From positions 1,184,523-1,248,522 of the forward strand of contig BCIX01000005.1 of NCBI GenBank assembly GCA_001600095.1: a DNA stretch of 64,000 nt. The letters run 5' to 3'. Positions 1-11,709 of this stretch are shown piece by piece (the stretch's first letter is position 1; every line of letters starts with the position of its first letter). The position numbers and the translations under genes were made by a program. The notes below the pieces were generated by a model. It had not been told where the DNA came from and did no database searches. It saw nothing but the letters and a program-made list of their open reading frames with translations. Origin of the DNA: Bullera alba. Lineage: Eukaryota > Basidiomycota > Tremellomycetes > Tremellales > Bulleraceae.

Positions 1-336
1 TCCGAGTGTGGCACAAGGCGCGGCGTGCCTACATGGTGCACCCAGGTTAGGCCTTCCAGGAGGAGGGCTCTTGGGCGCCTACTGTCTTCCCCTCCTGACG
101 TCAGCCGCTCTTTGCCCGCTTGGACATTTGGACGTCGGCCTTTTGTGACTTTTTGCTCTTGCTCTTATCAAGACGTTAGACGACAGGTGAGCGAAGCAGA
201 TGTGTGAGTGAGGAGGCATGCTGATAGTCTTCAGAATCACTTTAGCCCGCTGAAGAATCGACCGAGAGAACACCCCGCATCAGCTACTGTCGAATTCAAA
301 CCCGCTACTGTCAGCCGAACCACTCGTCTCAGCACC
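1..336. other. Left-edge non-coding stretch / 5' leader
   Basis: No supported gene. The reading frame of the downstream lactonase is open upstream to about position 208, but the conserved protein begins at the ATG at 337, so this stretch is taken as promoter and leader. The window starts here, so a gene further left cannot be excluded. Confidence 0.5.
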
Positions 337-1373
337 ATGCCCAACAGCGCCGCCGCCCCCGTGCTGTACAAGTACCCAGGAGCACCAGAGCTCCAGTCGT
401 CTCTGGCCAACTTCATCCTGAAAGCCCAGACGGACGCCATTGCCAAACGGGACAAATTCACCATTGCCCTCTCTGGCGGATCGCTACCGGACAACCTGTC
501 AAAGCTCAAGGATGTCGAGGGTATCCAGTGGGATAAATGGCAAGTCTTCTTTGCCGACGAACGGATCGTGCCCCTCGAACACCCGGATTCAAACTACAAC
601 GCCTGCGCCAAGAGCTTTTTGAACGACGTTCCCATTCCGAGGGAACACATACATACCATCAAGCCGGAGCTCTTCTTGGAATCGACAAAGTCGGACCCGA
701 CGCCGAAAGAGATCAAGAAGGAGGTGTATGACGATCTGGAGAGCGAAGCGGTGGAGATTGCGGACGATTACGAACAGCAATTGGTGCAAACGTTTGCAGG
801 GGCGAATGCGGCGAGATACCCCACTTTCGACTTGATCCTCCTTGGCATGGGACCCGATGGACACACGTGCTCCCTGTTCCCCAACCACGAGCTGTTGTCG
901 GAGAATGCGAGATGGGTCGCCGAGATCATGGACAGTCCAAAACCTCCTCTGAGACGTATCACCTTCACGTAAGTCACAACCTCTATTGTTGTACAAGGCG
1001 AAAATCTGACTTGACTTAGGTACCAAGTCCTCAATCACGCATTCAGATGCGCCTTTGTCGCCATGGGAGAGGGCAAACAGGACATGCTGTCCAGTATCCT
1101 CGATAGGCCAGAGGAGGGACTGCCCTGCTCCAGAGTCAGGCCCGCTTCGTAAGTTCAGCTACTCGTAGCTTCACGCCGCCCAGCTGAGAGTGATGTAGGC
1201 CCGGCCTGGTGTTCTGGTTTGTGGACGAGGCCGCTGCCGCCAAAGTCAAATACCCGTCCACAGAGTACAAATGGGTCGGGGCGGAGAGCATGGCCGAGAG
1301 CGATGATCTCGTGGCTGAGGAGAGGAAGAAGATGAAGGCGGAGATGGACGCGGCGGTCAAGGCTGCCGAGTGA
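337..1373 (+). CDS. 6-phosphogluconolactonase
   Basis: Hydrolyses 6-phosphogluconolactone to 6-phosphogluconate, the second step of the oxidative pentose phosphate pathway, in the cytosol. Three exons (337-968, 1020-1148, 1199-1373) join in frame to 311 residues. Family marks visible are the substrate-loop motif ALSGGSLP near the N-terminus, FFADERIVP with DSNYN just after it, [15 protein letters not shown] in the middle and a C-terminal [11 protein letters not shown] segment. This is the order of the NagB/6PGL fold (SOL family in yeast). Both introns are about 50 nt with GTAAGT donors. The ATG at 337 was chosen because the conserved domain begins about ten residues later; the frame is open further up without a better ATG. 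Neighbours are unrelated. Confident in function; which SOL paralogue is meant cannot be told. Confidence 0.95.
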
Positions 1374-2148
1374 CTCGCACCCAGCGGAGTGAGTAGTCAG
1401 GTGGATGAAGAGGCAAAGGATAGATCGAAGTTGTAGATGGGGGAATGGGTTCGTGAGAGCCCTCGGTCGCTTGAAGATCGGAAGAAAAGCTGCGTGCGAG
1501 AAAAGAGAACGACGGGAGGAAGTGAGCAGTATATATCCAGTACAAGGTCATGAACACACTAGATGCGAGACAGCCGGGCCTTGCATGTGCTGGATACTCT
1601 GATGGGTCTTGGACTCTTGCTGCGTGTATGTTTGGTTCTGCTCATGGCGGGGAGCTGCAAGAATGCAAGGATGCCGGCAGAGATCGGGCATCGCACTAAG
1701 CCGAACGAGTCGAGCAAAAGCAAATCATACCGAGTCGAATTCACTCCATGCCTCCTCTTGTATAGTCAGCAACGAGCGTGGTGTGGTGTAGAGAAGCCTC
1801 AATAGCTGATCGATAGAAGTGTGCAGCTCTGTGCATAGTCCTGTGAGTTGACCATCCGGATCTACATTGTCGCTAACAAAGCAGGAGTCCTCTCGACAGT
1901 TCGGACATCCTGGAAATAGACTCTCACACGACCAGTGACCTTGGTGCCTCTGCCGGTTCCACGTTGACACTCGGGGATCACTCTCGTTCCTCGACGATCG
2001 AATATCGATCAGCCGCAGAACACCATCAGCGGCCACGTTGCACCTCGTTGCACGCTTGACTACCACGCTAGTCCAAGGCAATCTTCACGAACCCCGCTCC
2101 TTGCTCTCCCCGGGCCTTACGGCCCTTGCGCTCCTCACGCTCCCCACG
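1374..2148. other. Intergenic, 775 bp
   Basis: Holds the 3' end of the lactonase transcript and the promoter and leader of the arrestin gene. Only short frames without an ATG or splice logic are present; I see no gene. Confidence 0.5.
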
Positions 2149-4628
2149 ATGCAGCCATCCCAGCGGAGCTCCTCCTCCTCGGGGCACAGGGGTCGCCCAT
2201 CGACCTCGACTTCCACGCCGCATAGCTCTTCCACCGGGGATGTGCGCATGATAAGATCCAGTTCGAATCCAGGCAGAGGACGAGGTTCAGCTCCTGGTTC
2301 AACGACACACTCCCCTTCTCTGCCATTACGGTCGGGCTCGCCACATTCTCAATTATCCCCCCGATCACCACAAATGGCTTTCGCGTCCCCGCCTTCGTAT
2401 GTCCGCTCGTCGCTTGATCGCTCGCCATCAGCACACCCGCTCCTGCTGGACGATAGGCCGAGAGTCCCGCCGCCGATATACCTCAGGAGCAGTAGTCCCC
2501 AAAAGGCCAGCACGAAGGGCTCGCTAAAGATCCACGTCCCAGCGTGGTGAGTCGAGGTGTCAGTGCATCTAACCCTAGGTCTGTCTGCTGACATGACCAG
2601 GGGGGTGGCTCTGGTCAAACCCCCTAGACAGCTCGACCTTCATCCTTTCGAACAAGGCTCGACGGATAGAGAACCCCCGAAAGACGATACAGTGCTGACG
2701 GGCGCGCTCGAGGTGATCATGAAAGAGCGCAGAAGGTGTCAGGCCATCAGCGTAGGTGTGCAGAGCGTCTGTCGCCTAAACATGGGCGCAAAGAGAGGTT
2801 GGGAGGAGGATGGAGTGTTTGAGCGAGGAGTAGAGGTGCTGAGTGGGGATTCCGAGGGTATTTGGCTCGAAAAGGGGTCTCAGAGGTGAGCTGGTCCGGG
2901 GGAGCTGAACAATTGGCTGATATTGTGTATAGCTTCAAGTTTAGTATCCTCCTACCTGCCACTCTGGCTACCCTCGACTATCACACCTTTGGCCGCATCT
3001 CATACATCCTTACCGCCAGAGTGGAGGGTATACCCGACTCGTCATCCTTCGTCTCGATATTCAAGGGCAAGGATTCGGTTCCTTCGGTACAATACACCGA
3101 TATCCCCTTTGCATCCGATTTCGTCTCTGTCATTTCCCGCTCTGACAAGATGGCTCGGGAACTGGCCAAAAGCCCGACGAGCGGCACTTCGCCCTTGTCC
3201 CGTACCGGCTCGAGAAGCTCTATCTCCAATGCTCACGGCCAAGCCGACCTGAGTCCGCGGATGGGCGCGCTCGGTCTTAGCGGTACACCGTCGACATACC
3301 CCGACGACAGTGCGATTGCCATTGCGGACGGAGGCTCGCCCAGCTTGATGGGACTGTATCACAGGCGACAGTCGAACGATATGAGTGCCATACCCCCAAT
3401 ATCGCTAAACCCAGATTCGTCAAGCCAGAGCCCGAGGAACGCCGATGACAATCGGTCGATAGCCTCGAAACAGTCGATAGATGGGGCAAAGTCGGAAAAG
3501 AATGGGTGGCTCAAAGGCGATCTGTTCGCAGTGAGAAGTTTGCTCGTTCATGCCAATCCGAGTCCGACAGGCGGTGTGAATATCCTGGAGTTGAGGAAAG
3601 AAGGGTTTGTAGATGGCCTAGGATCGTGGCGGTTCACCGCCAGTTCAGATGTGGTGAGTGATTCGAGCGGTGCTCTCCATGTCAGGTTGCACACGCTGAC
3701 CGGACCTTCTGTAGTTTTGCATCTCGGCAGTACTGCTCATGGCGTTCAACATCCCTTCTCCCTCACCCGACTGTACGATCTTCTTCACCCGACTGATCGT
3801 GACTCAGACGTACACCCTGACCTCGCCGCGGACGCCAAATGACACACCGCATCAACCCGAGGCTATCAAGAACCACGTGTTGTATCAGATCGGCACGCCA
3901 CACAAGTCTGGTGTGAAACACCCCGACCACAGCGTGGACGCACTGTGGCGAGGCGTCAAGGCCGGCGGGACTCAGGACGTCGGGTCGGAAGGGTGGAAGA
4001 CCAAGGCTGTGTGCAGGTTGCCCTCCCATGAGAAGATCAGACCGTCCACCAATCCGGGGTGAGTACAGCGAAGCGACTGAGATTGTCATGCTGAGAGAGG
4101 TTGTAGGACGATCACTCCGATCCGAGTCAAACATGAGCTGGTGCTGCAAGTCTTTTACTCGATAGAAGGGCGTAGCGTCTCTGGACAAGCTATAGATGGG
4201 CCAGGGGAGCTCAGGGCAATGGGTGTCAAAATGCCAATCATCATTCCCACAGTGAGTACCATTACGGAGGCTCACTTGCTAGGCACTGATCATCGCTGGA
4301 TTAGTGCTGCTGCACCACCAGTGCTCTCGACCTCCCAACCTGTGAGCAGTGGCCATAAGACGGTTGGGTATGTGTACTGATCGGCTCTTCAGATGAAGAT
4401 TGCGGAGACGCACAGGCAGATATCGACGCGATACTGAACTCACCGCCCACGTCAAAAAAGTGCATGTGCGGGTTCACATTCGCCGAACTGGGGGAAGCGG
4501 CCATGAGGAGGATGCAGCAGCAGGAGCAGCAGGAGGAAGCGGAGTCGGGGCGGGAACCGGACTTGGCACCGGGCCAGAGGGCCAAGGAGCTCGATGAGCG
4601 GAGGGGCAGTATGAGTGTGTCGAGGTGA
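2149..4628 (+). CDS. Alpha-arrestin-like protein
   Basis: Seven exons (2149-2546, 2601-2885, 2933-3653, 3715-4058, 4107-4251, 4305-4341, 4393-4628) join in frame to 721 residues. The first ~125 residues are a Ser/Pro-rich disordered tail. An arrestin N-like part follows, with FKFSILLPATLATLDYHTFG and the strand ISYILTARVEG. A long Ser-rich insert separates it from a C-like part containing IRVKHELVLQVFYSIEG, the classic arrestin C-domain strand. The tail has a charged Gln/Glu-rich segment. Fungal alpha-arrestins act as adaptors that bring Rsp5-type ubiquitin ligases to membrane transporters; that role is family knowledge, and no clear PPxY motif was confirmed here. ATG at 2149 was taken as the first Met of the disordered tail; an in-frame start further up is possible. 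Confidence 0.8.
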
Positions 4629-5507
4629 CCCCCACTTGGGCTGGCAGTTGTCGACAACCTAAGGTGTTGTGGTGATTTGCCCGATCAGCGCGAGGGCCGC
4701 GAGGGCCGCGAGCCTGTATAGAGGTCCAGCCCTGTGGCGACAGGCTGGACCAAACGCCCTTGGCGGATTCTTCGATGAGTACCGGTCTTCCCCTGCGAGT
4801 GGCATGACTCTTGTTGTACTTCCCGTTGTAGCAAGTCAGTATGCCGTGGTATGCACAGCGCTCTACAGTGCTACACCCATCCTCGTCGTCACCATAGCAC
4901 CGCTCTGGAATGTCCTGCACCGCCGCTGTGCCTGCGGACATGTCCGCTTTACACCCCCCGCCGCCGAGTTGCTGCTGCATCCAGCCAGCCATCCTGTCTT
5001 GACCGTATTGACAAGCTGTACACCTCTACGTACCACACTGGCACACCGTAACACTCGCTGGTACCGACACTCATCCGCCGTGATCCTTGGACATTGCAAT
5101 TTGAAACGCAGGTGTGGGGTGTGAAAGGATTGCTCGAGATACCCGTACCACACGCAAGGCGCTCACAACAACCGCTTGGAGTCTGGACGCACCGCATAGA
5201 TTGGCACTAGGGAGATACCCGTCAACCAGGCCAACCGATAGTCTGTGGATCAGTCCTTCCCGGCACAGAGATCAACAGAAGAGGAGCGTATACCAAGAGG
5301 AGGAGGCGATAGCCAGTGTGTAAACCAATTTGAGAGGAGACACGCGAGATCGAGGACGGATCGTCAACAAATACTGCGGAATCGCCAATCGATATCTCGA
5401 CGACGGGACATTTGGACAATTCCAGTTAACCGCTTGCACTCGGTGCTTAGGACTACGTATTCATAGGGCAGGGTACACCCAGATTATCCACGAAGGAGAC
5501 CTTGGGG
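4629..5507. other. Intergenic, 879 bp
   Basis: Between the arrestin stop and the RIM9 start. Frames on both strands lack ATG starts or splice support; likely the RIM9 promoter and leader. No repeat or RNA gene recognised. Confidence 0.5.
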
Positions 5508-7337
5508 ATGGGCTTCCGCACGCGCTCGGCGACGCCGGGAACGTTGCTGTGTCTGACGGCGACGGCGCTCTTGGCGGTCGTGTCGTTCAACACGCCGTTG
5601 CTCAAGTCGCTGTACTTCCTGGAGGCGACCTATGCCTCGGGACAGTATGCCGGAACGATGAGATTGGGTACTTTGGGCTATTGCGTAGATTTCCAGGGGA
5701 CGGAGAGCTGCGTCGGACCGACAGTAGGATATCAGTTTGGTGAGTGGGAGGTGTTAGGGGTCGACTTGCCGCCGCTAATCACCTACCAGACCCCAACGTC
5801 GTCTTCGGGATCAACCTGTTCAACATCCCGACCGCGGTGACAAAATACCTGACCTACACGCTCATCCTGCATATTGTCGCGCTGGGCGCCGCGGTCGTCG
5901 CTACCATATTCGGTTTGCTCTCCCACATCTCGAGCTTATCGGTATTGTGCTTCCCGACATGCTTTGCCTCGATCGCATCGTCCTTCGCGCTCATCTCGCT
6001 CGTCCTCGATTTGGTCATGTTCTACATTGCCAAAGCACGCATCGACGCCGTCGACGGCGCGTCGGCCAGTATCGGGATAGCAGTATGGCTCACCCTTGCC
6101 GCGTGGATATGCGCTGGATTGGGCGGATGCGCATTTGGCATCGGACGGTGTTGCATAAGTGCCCGAAAGAACAGAGAGCCTGGGGACGCTCAAGCAGCAG
6201 GATATTACCCCGCCAAGGGGGGTTATGGCTATCCCGATGGTCAGGACGACATGCGCTTGCACGCGATCAGGGACGAACAGCTCAGAAAGAAAGAACAGGG
6301 TTTGCCATCGTTCCAGGAGTTGGAGAGGACGCCGCTCAATGCCCCAGAGGATCAATACCTCCAGGACGAGCCGATATCGAGTTCGAGGCCGAATGGCGGG
6401 TTGGCAAGAGACGGCTCGTTATTGCAGGGTGTGGGCATGGGTTACGGAAGGAGAACGCCGAGGAGCGATCAGGGCTATGGGTATGATACGCTGCAGCAGC
6501 CGTCAGTGGCGAGGAGGATGTCGACGGCGTCTGGTATGACGGCGGGTAATGCGGGAGTAGGCGCTGGTCCCGGTGGAGTAGACGTCCCGCCAGTCCCGCC
6601 AATCCCGCAACAGGGCTATGGGGGTTACTACGGTAATCAACAGCACAACTGTGAGTCGAACGAGCTGCTTGTGTTCGAGGCAGATTCGAGGATAGGAGAT
6701 GGTCGTAGGCTGATCAGACACCGTAGACTATGACAACTACGACGATCCATACAACCAACAACCATACACCGACCCGTACAACGACAATGCGCATCAGTAC
6801 CCTCCGGGAAGCAGCACGAACAACGCCGGCATCATGCCAATGCCCACTCCTGCCCCCAGCGCATTCAGCAATCGTCGCACGCCGGACCCCTACGCTCAGA
6901 CCACCCAACGCGGGATGACCATGCCCGATCCGTACGCCGCGGGCAATACGTCTCTCGAATCGGACTACTTCAACCCCGGACCGAGGGTGATGCCCAATGA
7001 GGATCCTTATGGCGGCTACGACGACGGTTTGGGCGCTATTGGCATGGCGGCGACGAGTCCAAATCCGGACCAGGGATCGAGGGGTTATGGGGGGTATCCC
7101 TCCTCCTCGGCGACGCCAATCCACGTCCCTCAGCCTCAGCACTTGGCGACGCACAACTCGAACGCGCAGGCATTGCTCCGATCGCCAATGTCCCCGGTGA
7201 GCCAAGGACCACATGACTACGCGCAGGAAGATGGGGAGGACGAGTTGGGAAACAATAGACCGCCGAGCTATGGCGCAGTAGCGGGCCAGGGAGGCACTGG
7301 TGGGGGTTACAGGAACGAAAAGTCGGGATACCGGTAG
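5508..7337 (+). CDS. RIM9: PalI/RIM9 family pH-response membrane protein
   Basis: Three exons (5508-5739, 5790-6650, 6727-7337) give 567 residues. The N-terminal ~220 residues carry four hydrophobic segments in SUR7/PalI layout. TM1 starts at GTLLCLTATALLAVVSF; then comes an outside loop with RLGTLGYCVD and a second Cys (SCVGPTVGY), then three close TM helices ending in a Cys-rich GRCCISARK border. The rest is a long cytosolic tail rich in Gly, Tyr, Pro and Gln (PYGGYDDG-type segments). PalI/Rim9 is a plasma-membrane partner of the ambient-pH sensor in the Rim/Pal pathway; whether it keeps that role in this lineage is inferred. The ATG at 5508 lies directly before TM1. Low-complexity tail length varies widely in the family. 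Confidence 0.85.
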
Positions 7338-7721
7338 AGGAGGGCCGGAGTGGAATAGGACATTAGGATCGGTTTCTCGCCTCTTGGTGAAATATGGTAA
7401 AGTAGGCAGAAGGGTCTCTCTGGGTGGGGACAGCGCAGTACACATGGAAGGCAGACCACTTGACAAGCTTGTATCTCCGTATGACAGTATGTATCTAGCT
7501 ATCAAACTTGGGCACGCCGAGCACCAGATGGCCGCCGTCGCCGTCGCTACCGTTGTACCCGCCGACACCACCTCTCTTTATATCCCTCGGCTTTTCTTCG
7601 TTTTTCTCCCAAAAACGTGGCGAGATCCGACTTTGGCTTTGCGCACTCTGTACTCTACCTTGTCAGCTTTGATCACTGCTCTGCCTGCTCTGAGCAATCA
7701 GTACTGCATACAACACCCTCC

Positions 7722-10168
7722 ATGTCACAGACACCACCGATGTCCGCGTCCAACGGGCGCGACAGGACGCCCGAACTGTCCACGTAAGTCAACGCAGCTT
7801 CCCTTCCCACATTGTTCTTGGGATTTCGAGCTGATCTTATGGTGTAGGCGAAAAGAGAAGCGAACGCGAGAGGACGACGACGAGAGCGGCCATAGGAGGA
7901 CGTCTCGCCGTCACGATGACCGCGATGACGGTGAAGAAGATGAACGCGAGCGGGAGAGGCGAGCTCGACATCGCGAACACAGGCGACAGAGGGAGAATGA
8001 GACTGAGGAAGAGAGGCGAGAGAGGAAAGACCGTGAGAGGGAGAGGGGCAGACACGAAACCGACGAGGAGAGGGAGGAGAGGAGGAGAAGGAGGAGGGAG
8101 AGGGAGAGAGAGAGAGAGGATTATGGTCGAGAATCCCGAGATGGTCGAGAAGGAAGGGACCGCGAATCAAGGGAACCCCGAGATCACCGTGATAGAGATC
8201 GAGAGAGGGATAGGGACGACGAACGAGGAGGTCATCGAGAGTACCGATCGAGAGACCGTTCAAGAGAGTCTCACCGATCTCATCGATCTCACCGGTCGGC
8301 AATGCCACGAGATGTCCCCGCCATCAAGGAGCTCACCCGGGAGGAGAAGGAGGCTGAGCGAGAGCGCCGAGACCGGGAGATGCGAGAGGAAAAGAGAGAA
8401 GAGGCGAGATTGCGAGAGGCCAGGTTCGACGTGAGTCACCACAGCTCCCCGTGAATTACGACGATAGGCTGGAGCTGACGATGATCGGGACGCTCAGATG
8501 GACAGGGAGAGGGACCGTGAAAGACGCGGCCCAGGCCGAGGAGGACCATACTCTCCCGCTGGGCGAAGACGAATGAGCCCGCAGTATGATGCCCCGCCGC
8601 CGCCAAGAGAGCCGCCCCCACCGAAAGACCCAGCGACGGCGTTGCTGGATGAAGTCGACTCAGAGTCGAGGTCGATCCTGGTGTCCCAGCTTTCCGCAAG
8701 ATTGACGTCTAGCGATCTAGGTCTTTTCTTCGAGGACAAACTCGGCCGAGGATCGGTTAGGGATGCGAGAGTCGTCACCGACCGTGTCTCCAGGAGATCC
8801 AAAGGGTGTGTTGGAAGCAGATTGAAGGACAGCGCTGATATGTCTGTAGTATCGGTTATGTCGAGTTGGACGCAGTTGAGCTGGTCAATAGGGCTTTGGG
8901 GGTGAGTGCAGAATGTCCAGCAGGCAAATGATCCCGACTGATGTTGTCCCAGCTCTCTGGCACGGTTGTCATGGGACTGCCTATCATGATTCAGTTGTCC
9001 GAAGCCGACAAGAACCGACAGGGCCTAGACATCGCCGCTTTGGCAAGGTACGTGAATTCAACCCTTGCTGACAAGGTAGGACTGCGTTGACAGAGCACAG
9101 TGCCGCGTCGGCCACACAGCGTCCCGCTGTCACATTTGGCTCTTCTTTCCCTCCCCTGAGCACCGGTCTATCTCTCCCTCCTGGTCTTGATGTCGACGCG
9201 CACCAGAACGCTTCTATCCCTTATCATAGGCTGTTCATCTCCAACCTCTCGTTATCGCTATCCACCGACGACGTCAGGCAGGTCTTTGAGGCCTTTGGCG
9301 AGATTGAATTTGTCGACCTGCACTACAACTTTGTGAGTACGCGAGATCAAAGCGCAAAGCATGTGTGCTGACTCTATGGCAGTCTGGTGAGAGTAAAGGG
9401 ACAGCGTATGTGCAGTACAAGGAGATACGCTCAGCACAGATGGCACTCGACGCGATGAACCAGTTTGAGCTCGCCGGCAGGACCAGTGAGTCGGGCCGTA
9501 TCGCGGCTGGTTTTTTGGCTGACCCTTTCTGGCAGTCCGCGTGCAGACGATCCAAGAGCGAGCCTATGTCGCAGACCAGATCGAGGATACAAACTATGGA
9601 ACTCGACTAGATGCCACCCAGCGACAACAGCTCATGTTCAAGCTTGCCAGGAGTGAGGCGCCACAGTCGTCTCAATCGTCTTCTAGGCCATCCGCCCCGG
9701 TTCAGTGAGTCATCCTCACCCTGTACGCGATGGCGAAGCTGATTGTCATTAGGAACAAGATCGGGCCAGGAAACCCTACCAACTACGTTCTCGTTAGCAA
9801 CATGTTCAATCCGGACGAGTGAGTGGTCTCAGTCAATGGCCACGTAGTTGGCTGATCAGGATTTATAGGGAAACTGAGCGCAACTGGGACCTCGATCTCG
9901 CTGAAGATGTCAAAGGTGAAGTCGAGGGCAAGTACGGTAAAGTCAAGCGTATCAAAGTGGACAAGATGACTGCGGTAAGTGGGCACCAACCGTACATCGG
10001 CAACTACTGCGGATAGCCCTGACACTCGGGTAGGGCGAGGTGTACCTCGAGTTCGACACTGTGCGATCCGCCGACGCAGCCATCAAGGGCCTCAACGGGC
10101 GCTTCTTCGGTGGTCGACAATTGCAAGCGAGTTTCATCTCGGAGACAATCTTCAAGATCCACCTCTAG
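7722..10168 (+). CDS. RBM39: RBM39/Rsd1-type splicing factor
   Basis: Eleven exons join in frame to 636 residues: 7722-7783, 7848-8430, 8498-8805, 8850-8901, 8953-9047, 9101-9332, 9383-9485, 9536-9704, 9753-9818, 9869-9974, 10034-10168. An N-terminal Arg/Glu/Asp/Ser-rich region (about residues 22-220) is followed by RRM1 (ILVSQLSARL, then RSKGIGYVELDAVELVNRAL), a linker with MIQLSEADKNRQ, and RRM2 (HRLFISNLSLSL, GTAYVQYKEIRSAQMALDAM). The C-terminal U2AF-homology motif is FNPDEETERNWDLDLAEDVK and GEVYLEFDTVRSADAAIKGL. This is the CC1-like splicing factor layout; such proteins bind U2AF and act in 3' splice-site choice in the nucleus. The intron at 8806-8849 is only 44 nt. The acceptor at 9100 is chosen over a nearer AG because only it keeps the frame. 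Confidence 0.93.
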
Positions 10169-10593
10169 CCCCCTCTGATGGACAATCAGTATTTGCTGAT
10201 CGATAGGGATGGGCTTCGTTGGGGGGTTGAAGGTCTCTTAATTCTGATTATCCTAGATTTCTGCTTCGTACGGTATCCCCAGACTCCAAAAAAAGGCCAC
10301 ATGGGGCCAAGTAGTATGTGCTGGATGTGCAAGTTGAATAGACGGGCTGCGCTCTCACCTCTTCTAGGGATTGTTCTCTCGAAAGAGTCATTTGAGCAAG
10401 GCAAGTCGTCGTTTCTCCTCTTTCTTTGACCGCATGCAAAACGTTTCTGTCAGTCTCCGTCCTGGCGTCAGCAGTGTCGGATCTTATAGTTGCTCTTTTG
10501 CCCAGTTGCTACGCCGTGTCTGATATCGATGCATGATGCAAGACCTGGTCCAAATCCAGTCTCGACGACACCCCCTCGCTCTCCCCGGATGGT
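10169..10593. other. Convergent 3' intergenic, 425 bp
   Basis: Lies between two converging stops (RBM39 and NDUFA12). Expected to hold both 3' UTRs; nothing else seen. Confidence 0.5.
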
Positions 10594-11411
10594 CTACTGT
10601 GCCTTGGGCTGTCCGCCCCTCTGGGCGACTGTTGGCTCCCACGACCTGATCTTCGGTGCCGTGGTGGAGTATGTGACATATCGGCCTCTGGTTCCCGTCA
10701 AGTTTTCCACCGCGGGCTGGGTATCGTCAGCGTGTTCCCCTTGTGCTCCCACGCCGATTCCGCTTGAAGAGGACCGCTTTGCTTCTTGAACTCCATCTCC
10801 AAGAACTCCGTCTCCAATCTGCCGTTCAGCCGCTCCTCATCCTCCCTCCCCATATCTCAACAAAGGATCATGAACAGTCACCACCGACTCACCGTCTTCC
10901 AGGGCGGTGTCGACTGGGCAATGATTGGATCCTCATGTGGTGGCAGCTCTCGGATATGACCCAGCCACGAGTGCCACTCGGGCGGGACCTGGGAGGCGTT
11001 GTAGTCGTGCTGAGCGAAATCTATCCATCGATGTCGACCGGGCACCTCCTCTACCGGGTTGGTGTTCTCGTAGTACTTGTTTCCAAAGTGATCTTGGCCT
11101 ACGAGCCGACCAAACTTGGCGTCTCCGATGTACCTGTGCCAGAGTAAGCCAGTGTCCATTGAGCATCTCTCCGGGGTCATCCCTCGTTGCTCGATTCCTC
11201 CATCTCCTCCGTAGTGCTCTTTTTCTTCCTCATGTCTGACTTCTGACCGATGTACATCTCTCCCTTGAATCTCGAACAAGGCGAATCCGAGCTCCATATA
11301 GGTTCCTGCTCTCCTCCATGATCAGAGACTGATCACTCACCACATCTGCCGGTACCACGCCTTGATGCCCCCTCTCCTTATGTTGTTGAACGTTCTGTAT
11401 AGCGAGACCAT
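10594..11411 (-). CDS. NDUFA12: NADH:ubiquinone oxidoreductase subunit NDUFA12 (B17.2)
   Basis: Accessory subunit of mitochondrial complex I. Three exons on the minus strand (11411-11341, 11133-10893, 10818-10594) give 178 residues. Exon 1 encodes MVSLYRTFNNIRRGGIKAWY. Exon 2 has the family core GRLVGQDHFGNKYYENT, then PGRHRWIDF and VPPEWHSWLGH. Exon 3 ends the fold with GRYVTYSTTAPKIRSWEP, matching the usual YVPYSTT..KI..W end. The first intron is 207 nt, long for this genome, and its 3' part is open in frame with exon 2. A variable Ser/Gly-rich insert precedes the last motif. Shares a 298-bp divergent promoter with FCF1. Having complex I separates this organism from budding yeasts that lost it. 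Confidence 0.93.
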
Positions 11412-11709
11412 AGTGGGTGATGGTCGCAGAGAGAGAGTTGATCCTGCCTTGATGCTGTCAATAGGTGACAGCTGATAGGAGGCCGTTGCAGGCGCAGGTC
11501 CAGGGGGACGAGGGTGAAACTTAAATGACCCCACATGTCAATTTGGGCTGGGTGGCAAACAGGCACGCCAGCTTGCGATCAACTTTTGATTCCGTCGTTG
11601 GTCTTGAGATTTTGAGGTCCACCAGAGTTCACCTGTCCACCGTACATCTTCAGTTGATCTTGAGATTGTCCACAGCTATCAACAACGCATAAAGAGGAAT
11701 TACAGCAAT

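Noticed and set aside
1725..2081. 118-codon minus-strand frame
   Set aside because: No ATG at the start (TTG), no splice partners and no recognisable motif.
4863..5153. 96-codon minus-strand frame upstream of RIM9
   Set aside because: Starts with GTG and overlaps plus-strand frames of equal quality; no support.
7850..8330. GA-rich low-complexity stretch as a simple repeat
   Set aside because: It encodes the Arg/Glu/Asp-rich region of RBM39 in one continuous frame.
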